From CAG-533 sp022779465 (GTDB taxonomy: Bacteria; Bacillota_I; Bacilli_A; RF39; UBA660), in contig JALFTB010000008.1 in assembly GCA_022779465.1 (NCBI GenBank), positions 4,633-68,632 on the forward strand: 64,000 nt of DNA, read 5' to 3'. The translations under genes and the position numbers were made by a program. The notes beneath the pieces were generated by a model that worked only from the letters and a program-made list of their open reading frames with translations, searched no databases and was not told the origin of the DNA. Positions 26,991-35,524 of the stretch are shown here, piece by piece. The first letter of the stretch is position 1. The number at the start of each line of letters is the position of its first letter.

Positions 26991-27005
26991 AAAAGGAGTG
27001 ATAAT

Positions 27006-29051
27006 ATGTTTAGTATTTTTCGTAAAGAAGACGATATTCAAAATAAATGTTATAAATTAAATAGTTTATTAGACTCAATTAAATCTTCAAATAATCCTAG
27101 TTATAGTACCCAAAAAAACTTAACAGAAAATACTCTTTTATTATTAGATCAAACACCTTCTTCTAACTGGAATGAAATAGAAGCATACTTAAATGTAGAT
27201 GTTTTAACTTCTTCTTTAAAATATTTAAACAATAAAGAAGATATTACTAAAAAGAAATACATTATCTATCAAATGATTAGATCATTTTCTAAAGATTACT
27301 TATTAGATATCTTCACAGAAACTTATCCTTTAGAAGGTATGACATATCGCCAATATGTTCATTATATTATCTATTATAAACCCGAGTTTCTTCCTACATT
27401 TTTAATTGAAGTAGTAAGAATGGAACCAGAGATGATCGTTAAAGTTTTAAATACTCAATTACGTGCTCCTGAAGAAACTAGATTATCTATCTATGCTAGC
27501 TTATTAAATGATTATATGTACTACATGACAGAAGTTGAAAGTATGTTAGTTAACTACATTATCAGAACTATTGAAACTGATGAAACTCTAAAAAATTTAA
27601 TTAATAAATTATCTAAAGAAAACGCTAATAAAAAATTACTAAATACATTATATGACGTTATTACAAAACGCAGATTTGGTCAAAGTGCCTATGCTTTAAT
27701 TACTAAATATGATGAAATGACTCTAATGAACAATATTAAAGACTTTTATTTTTTTGATTTAATGGATATCATCATTGATTATTCTCATCATTATCCAGAA
27801 ATCTTAATGAAAATCGCTACAAATCCTAACTTTGCTAAATTCTTAAATAATAATGAAATTAAAACTATTTTTGAAGAAGAATTACTTCGTATGATGCCTA
27901 GTTCAACTAATAAACACCTAATTCAAAATAAAAAAGTCGTTAACTATTCATGGAATGAAGAAGAGTGGATTAACTATATTAAAGCTTTAATTAATCATAT
28001 CTTTATCTTTAAAAATCCTAATATTAAAGATATTGAAAAAATAATAAAAGATTGTTTAAAAAAATATCCAAGTAATCCAAAATTAATTGAACTAATAAGT
28101 GTATTTATTAATAAAGTAAATCCTGAATCAGAAATTGATTTTATCTCAATATTAATTAATTTAAATAAAATTGAAGAAGCACTTATTCTTCTAAGTAAAA
28201 TAAATACACCTTCAACTAAAACTATTAATTTCTTAGATACTCATATTACTAACCATAAAATGTTTACTTTAATTCCTAAACTTACTAAAGTAACTAATAA
28301 GGCTGACTTAAAATGTCTTGATATGTTATTAGAAGCTAAGGAAAATAATGATATATATGAAATTATTACTGAAGTAATTGAAAATAATTATCCTAAAAAA
28401 GAATTACTAATTAAAATAATTAAATCTAATAATCTAATATTTATTAACCGTCTTTTAAATATTCAATATATACATATTAATTATTTAATTGAATTAATTA
28501 TAACTTATGGTAATATTGATACCTTAGAAGCAATTATTAATTCTGATAATAAATATATAACTAAAGAAGTGATTAGACATTATATCTATATCAATGAACC
28601 AAACAAAGTACTTAAATATTATATTTTAGGCGGATTTAAAGATATTAGTATTTTAGTAAAATATTATCTTGATAATAATAATATCTTTGGACTTAAAGCT
28701 TGCCTAGATAACAATTATTTTACTGAAGATGAAAAAGAAATAATAAGAAGAGTCCTTAATAGAATCGGAATGTCAAATAATACTATTGAAGCAGCACTAT
28801 CAATTGAAGAGTTCTTGCTAAGTAATTTAGACGAGTTATTAAATGTTGGCTTGGCAGAAATGGTAATTGAATATAAATTAGATCGTAATAATATCATTCA
28901 TCAAATGACTCAAAATCCTGAAAAATATCGCTTAGCTGCTAAAATATATTTATCATTTTTAAATGGTAGTAATGATAATCCAAGTGCATTAGATAGTCTG
29001 TACTTCAAAACAATTAACCCTAAACAAAATAAAAAATTGGAATTAAATTAA
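27006..29051 (+). CDS. Unknown 681-residue all-helical protein
   Basis: I do not recognise this family. The protein has no signal peptide or transmembrane helix. Almost every segment reads as amphipathic helix, with repeated Leu/Ile pairs, which suggests a HEAT- or TPR-like solenoid used for protein contacts. Its end is low-complexity and Lys/Asn-rich. A strong AAAAGGAG site precedes the ATG, and it lies 15 bases after mutS, so the two are probably cotranscribed up to the terminator at 29033. The position is where mutL would normally be, but no GHKL ATPase motif is present. Confidence 0.85.
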   Translation: MFSIFRKEDDIQNKCYKLNSLLDSIKSSNNPSYSTQKNLTENTLLLLDQTPSSNWNEIEAYLNVDVLTSSLKYLNNKEDITKKKYIIYQMIRSFSKDYLLDIFTETYPLEGMTYRQYVHYIIYYKPEFLPTFLIEVVRMEPEMIVKVLNTQLRAPEETRLSIYASLLNDYMYYMTEVESMLVNYIIRTIETDETLKNLINKLSKENANKKLLNTLYDVITKRRFGQSAYALITKYDEMTLMNNIKDFYFFDLMDIIIDYSHHYPEILMKIATNPNFAKFLNNNEIKTIFEEELLRMMPSSTNKHLIQNKKVVNYSWNEEEWINYIKALINHIFIFKNPNIKDIEKIIKDCLKKYPSNPKLIELISVFINKVNPESEIDFISILINLNKIEEALILLSKINTPSTKTINFLDTHITNHKMFTLIPKLTKVTNKADLKCLDMLLEAKENNDIYEIITEVIENNYPKKELLIKIIKSNNLIFINRLLNIQYIHINYLIELIITYGNIDTLEAIINSDNKYITKEVIRHYIYINEPNKVLKYYILGGFKDISILVKYYLDNNNIFGLKACLDNNYFTEDEKEIIRRVLNRIGMSNNTIEAALSIEEFLLSNLDELLNVGLAEMVIEYKLDRNNIIHQMTQNPEKYRLAAKIYLSFLNGSNDNPSALDSLYFKTINPKQNKKLELN

Positions 29052-29066
29052 ACTCCAATTTTTTTA
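29033..29066 (+). terminator. Terminator after the helical protein
   Basis: Stem AAAATTGGA/TCCAATTTT enclosing the stop codon, then a T run. Confidence 0.87.
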
Positions 29067-29115
29067 TTTTTATTATTATTAAGATATGATATAATTTAAA
29101 AAGGTGAAGCAAGAA

Positions 29116-29508
29116 ATGGCAAATAGAAGTGAATTAAGAGAAAAAATAATGACAATTATTTATCAAATTACTTTATATAAAAATAATAAGATGAATTATA
29201 ACGTTGATGATGTTATTAAAGAAAATATTGAAATAGATAATGAATTTGTTAAAGATATGGTTTATGGTATTGTTACTGAATTTGATTCATTAACCGAAAT
29301 CGCTAATACTTATTTAAAAAACTGGACTATTGATCGTTTAGATTTAACTGGAGCATCTATTCTTAGAATGGCAATTTATGAAATTAAATATATGGATACC
29401 CCTAAAGTAGTTGTTATTAATGAAGCTATTGAATTAGCTAAAAAATATAGTGATGATAATGTTCGTAAAATGATTAATGCTTGTCTAGACAGGATAATTA
29501 ACGAATAA
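29116..29508 (+). CDS. nusB: Transcription antitermination factor NusB
   Basis: About 130 residues from the ATG at 29116; a GTG at 29104 lies inside the AAGGTG site and is rejected. An all-helical NusB fold with the conserved C-terminal run RMAIYEIKYMDTPKVVVINEAIELAKKYS is present. NusB with S10 binds boxA RNA in rRNA antitermination. It is TAATG-coupled to xseA, reproducing the Bacillus nusB-xseA-xseB order without folD. An extended -10 TGATATAAT is visible just upstream. Confidence 0.95.
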   Translation: MANRSELREKIMTIIYQITLYKNNKMNYNVDDVIKENIEIDNEFVKDMVYGIVTEFDSLTEIANTYLKNWTIDRLDLTGASILRMAIYEIKYMDTPKVVVINEAIELAKKYSDDNVRKMINACLDRIINE

Positions 29509-30770
29509 TGGAAAAAAGATATATAACTGTAGGTACTTTAAATAGATATTTAAAACATCAATTTGATACTGATCCTAACATTCAAAAAGTATTTCTAAAA
29601 GGTGAAATATCTAACTTTAAAGGTCATACAAGGGGACACTTATATTTTACATTAAAAGATGAAGAATCAAGAATAAATGCAGTTATGTTCCAAACTTATG
29701 CCAATAAATTAACTTTTACTCCTGAAGATGGAATGAAAGTTCTAGTAGAAGGTAGAGTATCAATATATCCAGCTACCGGTGCTTATCAAATATATATTGA
29801 AGATATGCAAAATGATGGTTTAGGTAATCTTTATCTTAAGTACGAAGCTTTAAAAAAAGAATTAGCCGCTAAAGGATTATTTGATGAATCCCATAAACAA
29901 AAAATACCTAAATATCCTACTAAAATAGGGATAGTAACTGCCCCAACTGGAGCTGCTATTAAAGATATTTTAAGTACTATTAAAAGAAGATACCCAATTT
30001 GTGAAACTTTATTATTTCCTTGCTTAGTTCAAGGTGAACTTGCTAAAGATGATATTGTTAGACAAATAAATAAAGCTAATGAATATGATTTGGATTTACT
30101 TATAGTTGGCCGTGGTGGTGGAACAATTGAAGACTTATGGGCTTTCAATGAAGAATGCGTAGCAAATGCCATTTATAACTCTAGAATCCCAATTATCAGT
30201 GCTGTTGGGCATGAAATAGATTTCACAATTGCTGATTTTGTTGCCGACTTAAGAGCACCAACCCCTACTGGAGCCGCTGAAATGGCTGTTCCTAATATTA
30301 CTGATTTAAATATCCTTTTAAAACAATATAGTTTAAGACTAACCAATAATATAACTAGTAAATTAGATTACTATAATGATAAATTAAACCGTTTAAAGAA
30401 AAGTTATGTTTTAGAAAATCCTCGAGCAATCTATGAAATTAAAGAAGAAAGATTATCAAATTTAATCACATACTTCAATAATTACATCACTAAATTACTT
30501 GAACTAAAACAAACTAAATACAAACATTTACAAGAAAGTTATATCTTAAATCATCCCGAAGACTTATTCATAAATGAACAAAATAAATATAACTTATATA
30601 TCAATAAATTAGAACTACTAAATCCTTTAAATATTTTATCAAAAGGTTATAGTGTCGTTACAAAAGATGATAAAATCATCAAAAATACTAAAGATATCAA
30701 AGTAAATGATAAAATAAATATTAAATTATCTGATGGCTCATTTGAAGCTAAAGTAGAAAAGGTAGGATAA
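29508..30770 (+). CDS. xseA: Exodeoxyribonuclease VII large subunit
   Basis: A 420-residue XseA with an N-terminal OB fold (VFLKGEISNFKGHTRGHLYFTLKDE), the catalytic core with GIVTAPTGAAIKDIL and LLIVGRGGGTIEDLWAFNEE, then AVGHEIDFTIADFVADLRAPTPTGAAE, and a long coiled-coil C-terminus that holds XseB. The enzyme degrades single-stranded DNA from both ends. It is coupled to nusB upstream and lies three bases from xseB. Confidence 0.98.
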   Translation: MEKRYITVGTLNRYLKHQFDTDPNIQKVFLKGEISNFKGHTRGHLYFTLKDEESRINAVMFQTYANKLTFTPEDGMKVLVEGRVSIYPATGAYQIYIEDMQNDGLGNLYLKYEALKKELAAKGLFDESHKQKIPKYPTKIGIVTAPTGAAIKDILSTIKRRYPICETLLFPCLVQGELAKDDIVRQINKANEYDLDLLIVGRGGGTIEDLWAFNEECVANAIYNSRIPIISAVGHEIDFTIADFVADLRAPTPTGAAEMAVPNITDLNILLKQYSLRLTNNITSKLDYYNDKLNRLKKSYVLENPRAIYEIKEERLSNLITYFNNYITKLLELKQTKYKHLQESYILNHPEDLFINEQNKYNLYINKLELLNPLNILSKGYSVVTKDDKIIKNTKDIKVNDKINIKLSDGSFEAKVEKVG

Positions 30771-30773
30771 AAA

Positions 30774-30998
30774 ATGAAAGAAAAAACATTTGAAGAACTA
30801 ATGGAAGAATTAGATAAAATCGTTAAAGAATTAGAAAATGGCGACGCTGACTTAGAAACATCTATTGAAAAATATACAACAGCTATGAAATTACTTAAAA
30901 CTTGTGGCGATAAATTAAACAAAGCTCAAGAATCTGTAAATAAAATCTTAAACGATAATGGACAGATTGAAGATTTCCAAATAGAGGATAACCAATAA
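30774..30998 (+). CDS. xseB: Exodeoxyribonuclease VII small subunit
   Basis: A 74-residue helical hairpin protein with the XseB pattern TFEELMEELDKIVKELENGDADLETSIEKYTTAMKLLKTCGDKL. Several copies bind each XseA coiled coil. It follows xseA by three bases. A hairpin terminator overlaps its end. Confidence 0.96.
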   Translation: MKEKTFEELMEELDKIVKELENGDADLETSIEKYTTAMKLLKTCGDKLNKAQESVNKILNDNGQIEDFQIEDNQ

Positions 30999-31015
30999 TT
31001 GGCTATCTTTTTTTA
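30987..31015 (+). terminator. Terminator after xseB
   Basis: Stem GATAACCAA/TTGGCTATC (one mismatch) followed by a long T run. Confidence 0.8.
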
Positions 31016-31047
31016 TTAAATTAAGCCAAAATAATAATGGTGATAAA

Positions 31048-32010
31048 ATGAAAAATAAATTAATTCTTATCCTTACCTTATTATTAATTCCATTTAATGT
31101 TTATGCATATTCAGACTATATTATCCCCGGTGGTCAAACAATCGGAATCGAAGTAAACAATAACGGAATAATAGTTATTGGTTTCTACAAAGTAAATGGT
31201 AAATTTAATCAAAATAAACTTAGAATAGGAGATACCATTTTAAAAGTAAATGATCTAAACGTTACTAATATCGAAGAATTAGTCAAAACTATTGGTAAAG
31301 AAGTTCAAAATGATAAAGTAAATCTAACTATTAAAAGATCAAATAAACTTATCGATATTGATTTTAATTTATCTAAAGTAGATGATACTTATAAAACTGG
31401 TTTATATGTTAAAGATAATTTAACCGGAATAGGTACTTTAACTTACATAGATCCTCAAACCAAAATTTATGGAGCTCTAGGACACGAAATAACTGAAAGT
31501 ACATCAGGTAACTTAATTGAAGTAAAAACCGGTAATATTTTTAGAAGTAGTATTACTACTATCGAACCAAGTTATCGAGGAATAGCTGGTACTAAAAATG
31601 CTAAATTTTATTCAAATACAAAATATGGGAACATTACTAAAAATACTATTAAAGGTATCTATGGTACCTATACCAAAGATATAAGTAAACAAAATACTAT
31701 GCAAGTAGGTTCTTATTATGATATTAAGTTAGGTAAAGCTACTATTCGTACCGTTATCAAAGGAGAAGAAGTAAAAAACTACGAAATAAATATTGATAAA
31801 GTTGCTACTGGTAAAATCAAAAACATCCATTTTGTTATAACCGATGAAGAATTAATTAATAAAACTGGTGGGGTAATTCAAGGTATGAGTGGATCTCCAA
31901 TAATTCAAGATAACAAAATAATTGGAGCCGTAACCCACGTCATAGTCGATAATCCTGTAACAGGATATGGAATATTAATAACGAATATGTTAGAAGAAGG
32001 AGAAAAATAG
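31048..32010 (+). CDS. spoIVB: SpoIVB signalling protease (S55)
   Basis: A 320-residue protein with an N-terminal signal/anchor helix ending near YAYSDYIIPGG. A PDZ domain (about 40-110) and an S55 serine protease domain follow, with catalytic His146 in GALGH and the serine in GMSGSP (Ser281). In Bacillus, forespore SpoIVB crosses into the intermembrane space and cuts SpoIVFA, releasing SpoIVFB to process pro-sigma-K; both partners are encoded at 2-3.4 kb. It follows the xse genes as in Bacillus, with the intervening genes lost. It is shorter than the 425-residue Bacillus protein. Confidence 0.95.
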   Translation: MKNKLILILTLLLIPFNVYAYSDYIIPGGQTIGIEVNNNGIIVIGFYKVNGKFNQNKLRIGDTILKVNDLNVTNIEELVKTIGKEVQNDKVNLTIKRSNKLIDIDFNLSKVDDTYKTGLYVKDNLTGIGTLTYIDPQTKIYGALGHEITESTSGNLIEVKTGNIFRSSITTIEPSYRGIAGTKNAKFYSNTKYGNITKNTIKGIYGTYTKDISKQNTMQVGSYYDIKLGKATIRTVIKGEEVKNYEINIDKVATGKIKNIHFVITDEELINKTGGVIQGMSGSPIIQDNKIIGAVTHVIVDNPVTGYGILITNMLEEGEK

Positions 32011-32026
32011 ATTTTTCTCCTTTTTT
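31997..32026 (+). terminator. Terminator after spoIVB
   Basis: A perfect 12-bp stem AAGGAGAAAAAT/ATTTTTCTCCTT with a two-base loop (closing pairs frayed) and T tail. It includes the stop codon. Confidence 0.9.
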
Positions 32027-32060
32027 ATGCTAAAATTAAAAATATCAAAGAGGTGGTAAT

Positions 32061-33344
32061 ATGATCGAATTATGTTCAGATGGAAACTTTTTAAAAACTA
32101 TGAAAATAATCTTAACAATTATAAACGTTTTACGCATAATGGTACCACTTGGAATCTTATTTATGGCTTCATTCGATTTTTATAATGCTGTTAAAGAAGG
32201 TTCTCCAGAAGAACTCAAAAAAAGAGCAATTGTTTTTGGTAAAAGAATAATTATTGGACTTATGGTTTTCTTTGCCCCAACTTTAATTAATATAACAGTA
32301 AACGCTGTATCTAATGGTGACACTGGTTATGCAGCCTGCATCAATAATGCCACCAATGAAGGAATTCAAAATGCATTTGTCAGAGAAATAGAAGAAAAAA
32401 TCAAAGATTATGATGAAAATGGCGATGAAAAAGTATATGATGATGCTAAAAGTACCATTGATAAAGAAATTACAGATAAATCTAAGAAAGATGAATTAAA
32501 TGATAAAATAAATCAAATTCATAAAAAACGTGCCCTTAAGAAAAATATTGATAAATTAAAAGATAATTATTCAGATGAATTATATGAACAATATTTAAAT
32601 GAGGTAAACGAATTAGATGATTCTGAAGAAAAAGAAGAACTGTTAAAAATATTAGAAGAAGTCTATGAAGAGAGTAAAAAAGACAAACCACTTGAATTAA
32701 CACCAGGAGCTATTGGAGCTAGATTTAATTCTCCAACTGTTAATGATTATTTAGACTACTATGTTTATATCCCAAATAATGGTGGAACTGCTAATATGCC
32801 ATTAGTAATTTATTTACATGGTGATGCTAGTGTAGGATCTTATGGAAGTCTAAAAACCGGTGAAGCATATCCTTGCTTAGAAAGAGCTTATAATGGAGAA
32901 CAACCATTTATCATGTTACAACCAAATACTAGAGTAAGAAGTTGGACTAATAGTACCATTGTAACAACCTTAAAAGAATTAATTGAATACGTCATTGAAG
33001 AATACAAAATTAATCCTGACAAAGTTATCTTAAGTGGTGGAAGCCGTGGCGGTATGGGAGCATGGAACTTTGCCAATAAATATCCTAAAATGTTTTCCGC
33101 ATTCGTTCCTATTAGTGGTACTGGTAACATTACCGCAAGTAACTTTAAAAATTTACCAACATGGGCATTTTCAAGCAAATCATCTTCAGACTCATGGAAT
33201 TATTCAAATATGGAAAGCAACGTTAATGCCATAAATAATGCCGGTGGCAACGCTAAATTCTCAGGATTAACTGGATATAACCACAGCACCATTTTATCAG
33301 GAGCCTTAACCAAAGAAACATTTGAGTGGATGATCGCTCAATAA
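32061..33344 (+). CDS. VirB2-like membrane domain fused to an esterase
   Basis: A 427-residue protein of unusual build. Residues about 12-40 and 58-85 are two transmembrane helices around a short basic loop, like VirB2/TrbC conjugation pilins. Residues about 110-220 are highly charged coiled coil. Residues about 235-427 are an alpha/beta hydrolase with the oxyanion motif YLHGD, nucleophile Ser328 in GGSRGG and a C-terminal His in GYNHS. The closest general type is the feruloyl/PHB-esterase-like group. A membrane-tethered extracellular esterase is inferred; topology and substrate are unknown. AGAGGTGG precedes the ATG. Confidence 0.8.
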   Translation: MIELCSDGNFLKTMKIILTIINVLRIMVPLGILFMASFDFYNAVKEGSPEELKKRAIVFGKRIIIGLMVFFAPTLINITVNAVSNGDTGYAACINNATNEGIQNAFVREIEEKIKDYDENGDEKVYDDAKSTIDKEITDKSKKDELNDKINQIHKKRALKKNIDKLKDNYSDELYEQYLNEVNELDDSEEKEELLKILEEVYEESKKDKPLELTPGAIGARFNSPTVNDYLDYYVYIPNNGGTANMPLVIYLHGDASVGSYGSLKTGEAYPCLERAYNGEQPFIMLQPNTRVRSWTNSTIVTTLKELIEYVIEEYKINPDKVILSGGSRGGMGAWNFANKYPKMFSAFVPISGTGNITASNFKNLPTWAFSSKSSSDSWNYSNMESNVNAINNAGGNAKFSGLTGYNHSTILSGALTKETFEWMIAQ

Positions 33345-33357
33345 AAAGAGAGTAGTT

Positions 33358-34209
33358 ATGACAAATAAAATAATCGAACGCAAAACCAAAAGAATTAAAG
33401 AAGAAAAAGAAGATAAAATAAATATCTTCTTATATCACACCATTTTAGGAAGAATAATCTTAAAAATATTAATAACCAAACCAATAAGTAAAATCTATGG
33501 TTATTATTTAGATAGTAAATTATCTATTCCCAAAATTAAAAAATTTATCAAAAAAAATAACATTAATATGAATGATTACCTAAAAGAAGATTATCAATCA
33601 TTTAATGAATTCTTTAAAAGAAAAATTAATTTAACTAAAAGACCAATTCCTAAAAATAACAAAATTCTAATTAGTCCTTGTGACTCTAAATTATCAGTAT
33701 ATAAAATAAAAGATAATACTTTTAAAATTAAAAATACATACTATCATATTGAAGATCTAACTCATACAAAAGATTATCTGAATTATGATTATGCTATAAT
33801 TTTTAGACTATGTGTTGATGACTATCATAGATATTGTTATGTTGATAATGGAACTAAAGAAGAAAATCATCATATTAAAGGTGTTCTTCATACTGTAAGA
33901 CCTATTGCTCAAGAAAAGTATCCTATCTTTAGTCAAAATGAAAGAGAGTGGACCATTCTTCATACTGAGAATTTTAATGATATTATTGAAATCGAAGTCG
34001 GAGCCTTAATGGTTGGTAAAATAGTTAATCATCATAATGAAAAAAACTTTAAAAAAGGAGAAGAAAAAGGATATTTTAAATTTGGTGCTTCAACAATTGT
34101 CTTATTAGTAAAAGATATTAAAATTGATGAAGATTTAATTAAAAACACTAATAACAATTTAGAAACCATAGTTAAAATGGGAGAAAGAATCGGAATAAAA
34201 AGTAAGTAA
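33358..34209 (+). CDS. psd: Phosphatidylserine decarboxylase proenzyme
   Basis: A 283-residue Psd proenzyme of the short type. The self-cleavage motif that generates the pyruvoyl group is GAST with Ser245 (FGASTIVLL), in place of the commoner GGST/LGST. Upstream motifs are SFNEFFKRK, SPCDSKLSV and DDYHRYCYVDNG, where the usual second His of DYHRFHF is Cys. It makes phosphatidylethanolamine from phosphatidylserine at the membrane. A phosphatidylserine synthase is not in the window. It follows the esterase gene by 13 bases. Confidence 0.93.
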   Translation: MTNKIIERKTKRIKEEKEDKINIFLYHTILGRIILKILITKPISKIYGYYLDSKLSIPKIKKFIKKNNINMNDYLKEDYQSFNEFFKRKINLTKRPIPKNNKILISPCDSKLSVYKIKDNTFKIKNTYYHIEDLTHTKDYLNYDYAIIFRLCVDDYHRYCYVDNGTKEENHHIKGVLHTVRPIAQEKYPIFSQNEREWTILHTENFNDIIEIEVGALMVGKIVNHHNEKNFKKGEEKGYFKFGASTIVLLVKDIKIDEDLIKNTNNNLETIVKMGERIGIKSK

Positions 34210-34272
34210 TACATTTCTTGCTTAAAATTTAATTATATGTTAATATATGCCTCTAGTAATGGAGGTTTTATT

Positions 34273-34944
34273 ATGGAATATGAAAATAAAGAAATCTGTA
34301 AAAAATGTGGTGGCTTTTGTTGCAAGAAAAGTGGTTGTGACTATTTTGTTAGTGACTTTGGCTTTATTACTAAAGGAAAAATCATTGAAGCTCTAGAAAC
34401 CGGTAATGTTTCTATCGTTTCTGCTTTTATGCCATCTAAATTGCCAAATGGAGAAGAAGGAATAATGCCATTTTTATATTTACGAGCAAGAAATAAGGAT
34501 AGAGATATCGTTGATTTATTTTCAATGAAAAAAGAATGCTCAATGTTAACCGAAACAGGATGTATATATTCTCTTGAAGAAAGACCAGGTGGCGGTAAAA
34601 ATCTTATTCCTGGAATTAATCATCTTAAAGAATTAGATTGTAAGCCATATCTTAATCCTGTCGATGAAATGTTAAAATGGAAACCTTATCAAAATTTATT
34701 AATTAAAATTGTCAAAAGATATACAGGAAAAAATATTAAAGAAATTCTTGAAGCCGATGTCGAAAGAGTATGTTTTGAATTTCTAACTGGTCAAACCGAT
34801 GGAGTATCACCTTTAGAACTAATCGATATGCGAGATACTTTAAAAGATATTATGCCGTATTTTCCAGAAAGTTTTAAAAGAGCTCAAAACAAAGCTAATG
34901 CTATAAAAAAATTAACTATCGAAAAACTACAGACTAATCTGTAG
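34273..34944 (+). CDS. Cysteine-cluster (YkgJ-like) protein
   Basis: About 223 residues from the ATG at 34273, which has a GGAGG site; an upstream ATG at 34237 lies before that site. The N-terminus is cysteine-rich (CKKCGGFCCKKSGC) and further Cys residues occur in KKECSMLTETGC and LDCKPY. Together they resemble the zinc/iron-chelating YkgJ-type cluster. A helical C-terminal half follows. Function is unknown. A hairpin overlaps the 3' end. Confidence 0.75.
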   Translation: MEYENKEICKKCGGFCCKKSGCDYFVSDFGFITKGKIIEALETGNVSIVSAFMPSKLPNGEEGIMPFLYLRARNKDRDIVDLFSMKKECSMLTETGCIYSLEERPGGGKNLIPGINHLKELDCKPYLNPVDEMLKWKPYQNLLIKIVKRYTGKNIKEILEADVERVCFEFLTGQTDGVSPLELIDMRDTLKDIMPYFPESFKRAQNKANAIKKLTIEKLQTNL

Positions 34945-34949
34945 TTTTA
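34922..34949 (+). terminator. Hairpin at the end of the Cys-cluster gene
   Basis: An 11-bp stem AAAACTACAGA/TCTGTAGTTTT with a CTAA loop. The T tail is short (TTTTAATA), so termination may be partial. Confidence 0.65.
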
Positions 34950-34952
34950 ATA

Positions 34953-34958
34953 TATAAT
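34953..34958 (+). promoter_or_regulatory. -10 box six bases from the DUF4186 ATG
   Basis: TATAAT ends six bases before the ATG at 34965. No Shine-Dalgarno is present. No good -35 is seen, since the preceding hairpin occupies that region. Confidence 0.45.
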
Positions 34959-34964
34959 AATGTT

Positions 34965-35324
34965 ATGAGAAATAAAGAAGAAATATTATATAAACTATCA
35001 TTATCAAAATTTAGAAGTAGCTTTCATATAAAGAAAAATGATATCGAATACATTAATAAAAAAGGCATGCCTATAATTAAAGAACATGCCTATGACTTTA
35101 TTAATAAAAGATTAAAAGACCCATCAAAAGTAAATGATGGCAAACAAACACCTATGAAAGGCCATCCCGTCTTTATTGCCCAGCATGCTACTGCAACATG
35201 TTGTAGGGGATGTTTAGAAAAATGGCATCATATCCCTAAAAATAAAATATTAACCGAAGAAGAAGTTAGTTACATAGTTGATATCATCATGTCATGGATT
35301 AACAAAGAGTATAATTCGAATTAA
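34965..35324 (+). CDS. DUF4186 family protein
   Basis: A 119-residue protein with the very conserved family block NDGKQTPMKGHPVFIAQHATATCCRGCLEKWHHIP. Its start LSLSKFRSSFHI also fits. The Cys-Cys-x-x-Cys and surrounding His residues suggest metal binding, but no function is established. It is flanked by hairpins, so it is probably monocistronic, and its start has no ribosome site. Confidence 0.88.
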   Translation: MRNKEEILYKLSLSKFRSSFHIKKNDIEYINKKGMPIIKEHAYDFINKRLKDPSKVNDGKQTPMKGHPVFIAQHATATCCRGCLEKWHHIPKNKILTEEEVSYIVDIIMSWINKEYNSN

Positions 35325-35330
35325 ACAAAA

Positions 35331-35358
35331 AAACAAATCATCGAAGATTTGTTTTTTT
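35331..35358 (+). terminator. Terminator after DUF4186 gene
   Basis: A 9-bp stem AAACAAATC/GATTTGTTT and T run. It also faces the 3' end of the oppositely oriented tRNA-His. Confidence 0.88.
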
Positions 35359-35371
35359 ATGTCATAATAAA

Positions 35372-35448
35372 TGGGGCGGAATATGGGAATCAAACCCATG
35401 CATACCGGAGCCACAATCCGGCGTGTTAATCACTTCACCAATTCCGCC
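35372..35448 (-). tRNA. tRNA-His (GTG anticodon)
   Basis: On the minus strand a complete cloverleaf is visible. The acceptor stem pairs GCGGAAT-type bases perfectly, with an extra G-1 opposite C73, the identity mark of tRNA-His. The anticodon loop TTGTGGC carries GTG, the T arm reads GGGTTTGATTCCC, and the 3' CCA is encoded. It stands alone between DUF4186 and PAP2 genes and is read against both. Confidence 0.97.
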
Positions 35449-35460
35449 ATGACAACACTA

Positions 35461-35489
35461 ATTTTAACAAAAAAAAGTTAAAATAGCAA
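35461..35489 (-). promoter_or_regulatory. Promoter of tRNA-His
   Basis: On the minus strand TTGCTA, a 17-base spacer and TAAAAT end 12 bases before the tRNA 5' end. The spacer and -10 lie in an inverted repeat, ATTTTAAC-A8-GTTAAAAT. Confidence 0.5.
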
Positions 35490-35512
35490 TAGTAATGTTA
35501 TTTTTTTTTTGA

Positions 35513-35518
35513 TATAAT
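35513..35518 (+). promoter_or_regulatory. -10 box six bases from the PAP2 ATG
   Basis: TATAAT with extended TG (TTGATATAAT) ends six bases before the ATG at 35525. No Shine-Dalgarno lies between, again suggesting a leaderless message. Confidence 0.55.
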
Positions 35519-35524
35519 CAAAAC

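Noticed and set aside
35461..35484. The inverted repeat ATTTTAAC-A8-GTTAAAAT as a terminator.
   Set aside because: It lacks a T run on the plus strand and sits in the promoter region of tRNA-His on the minus strand.
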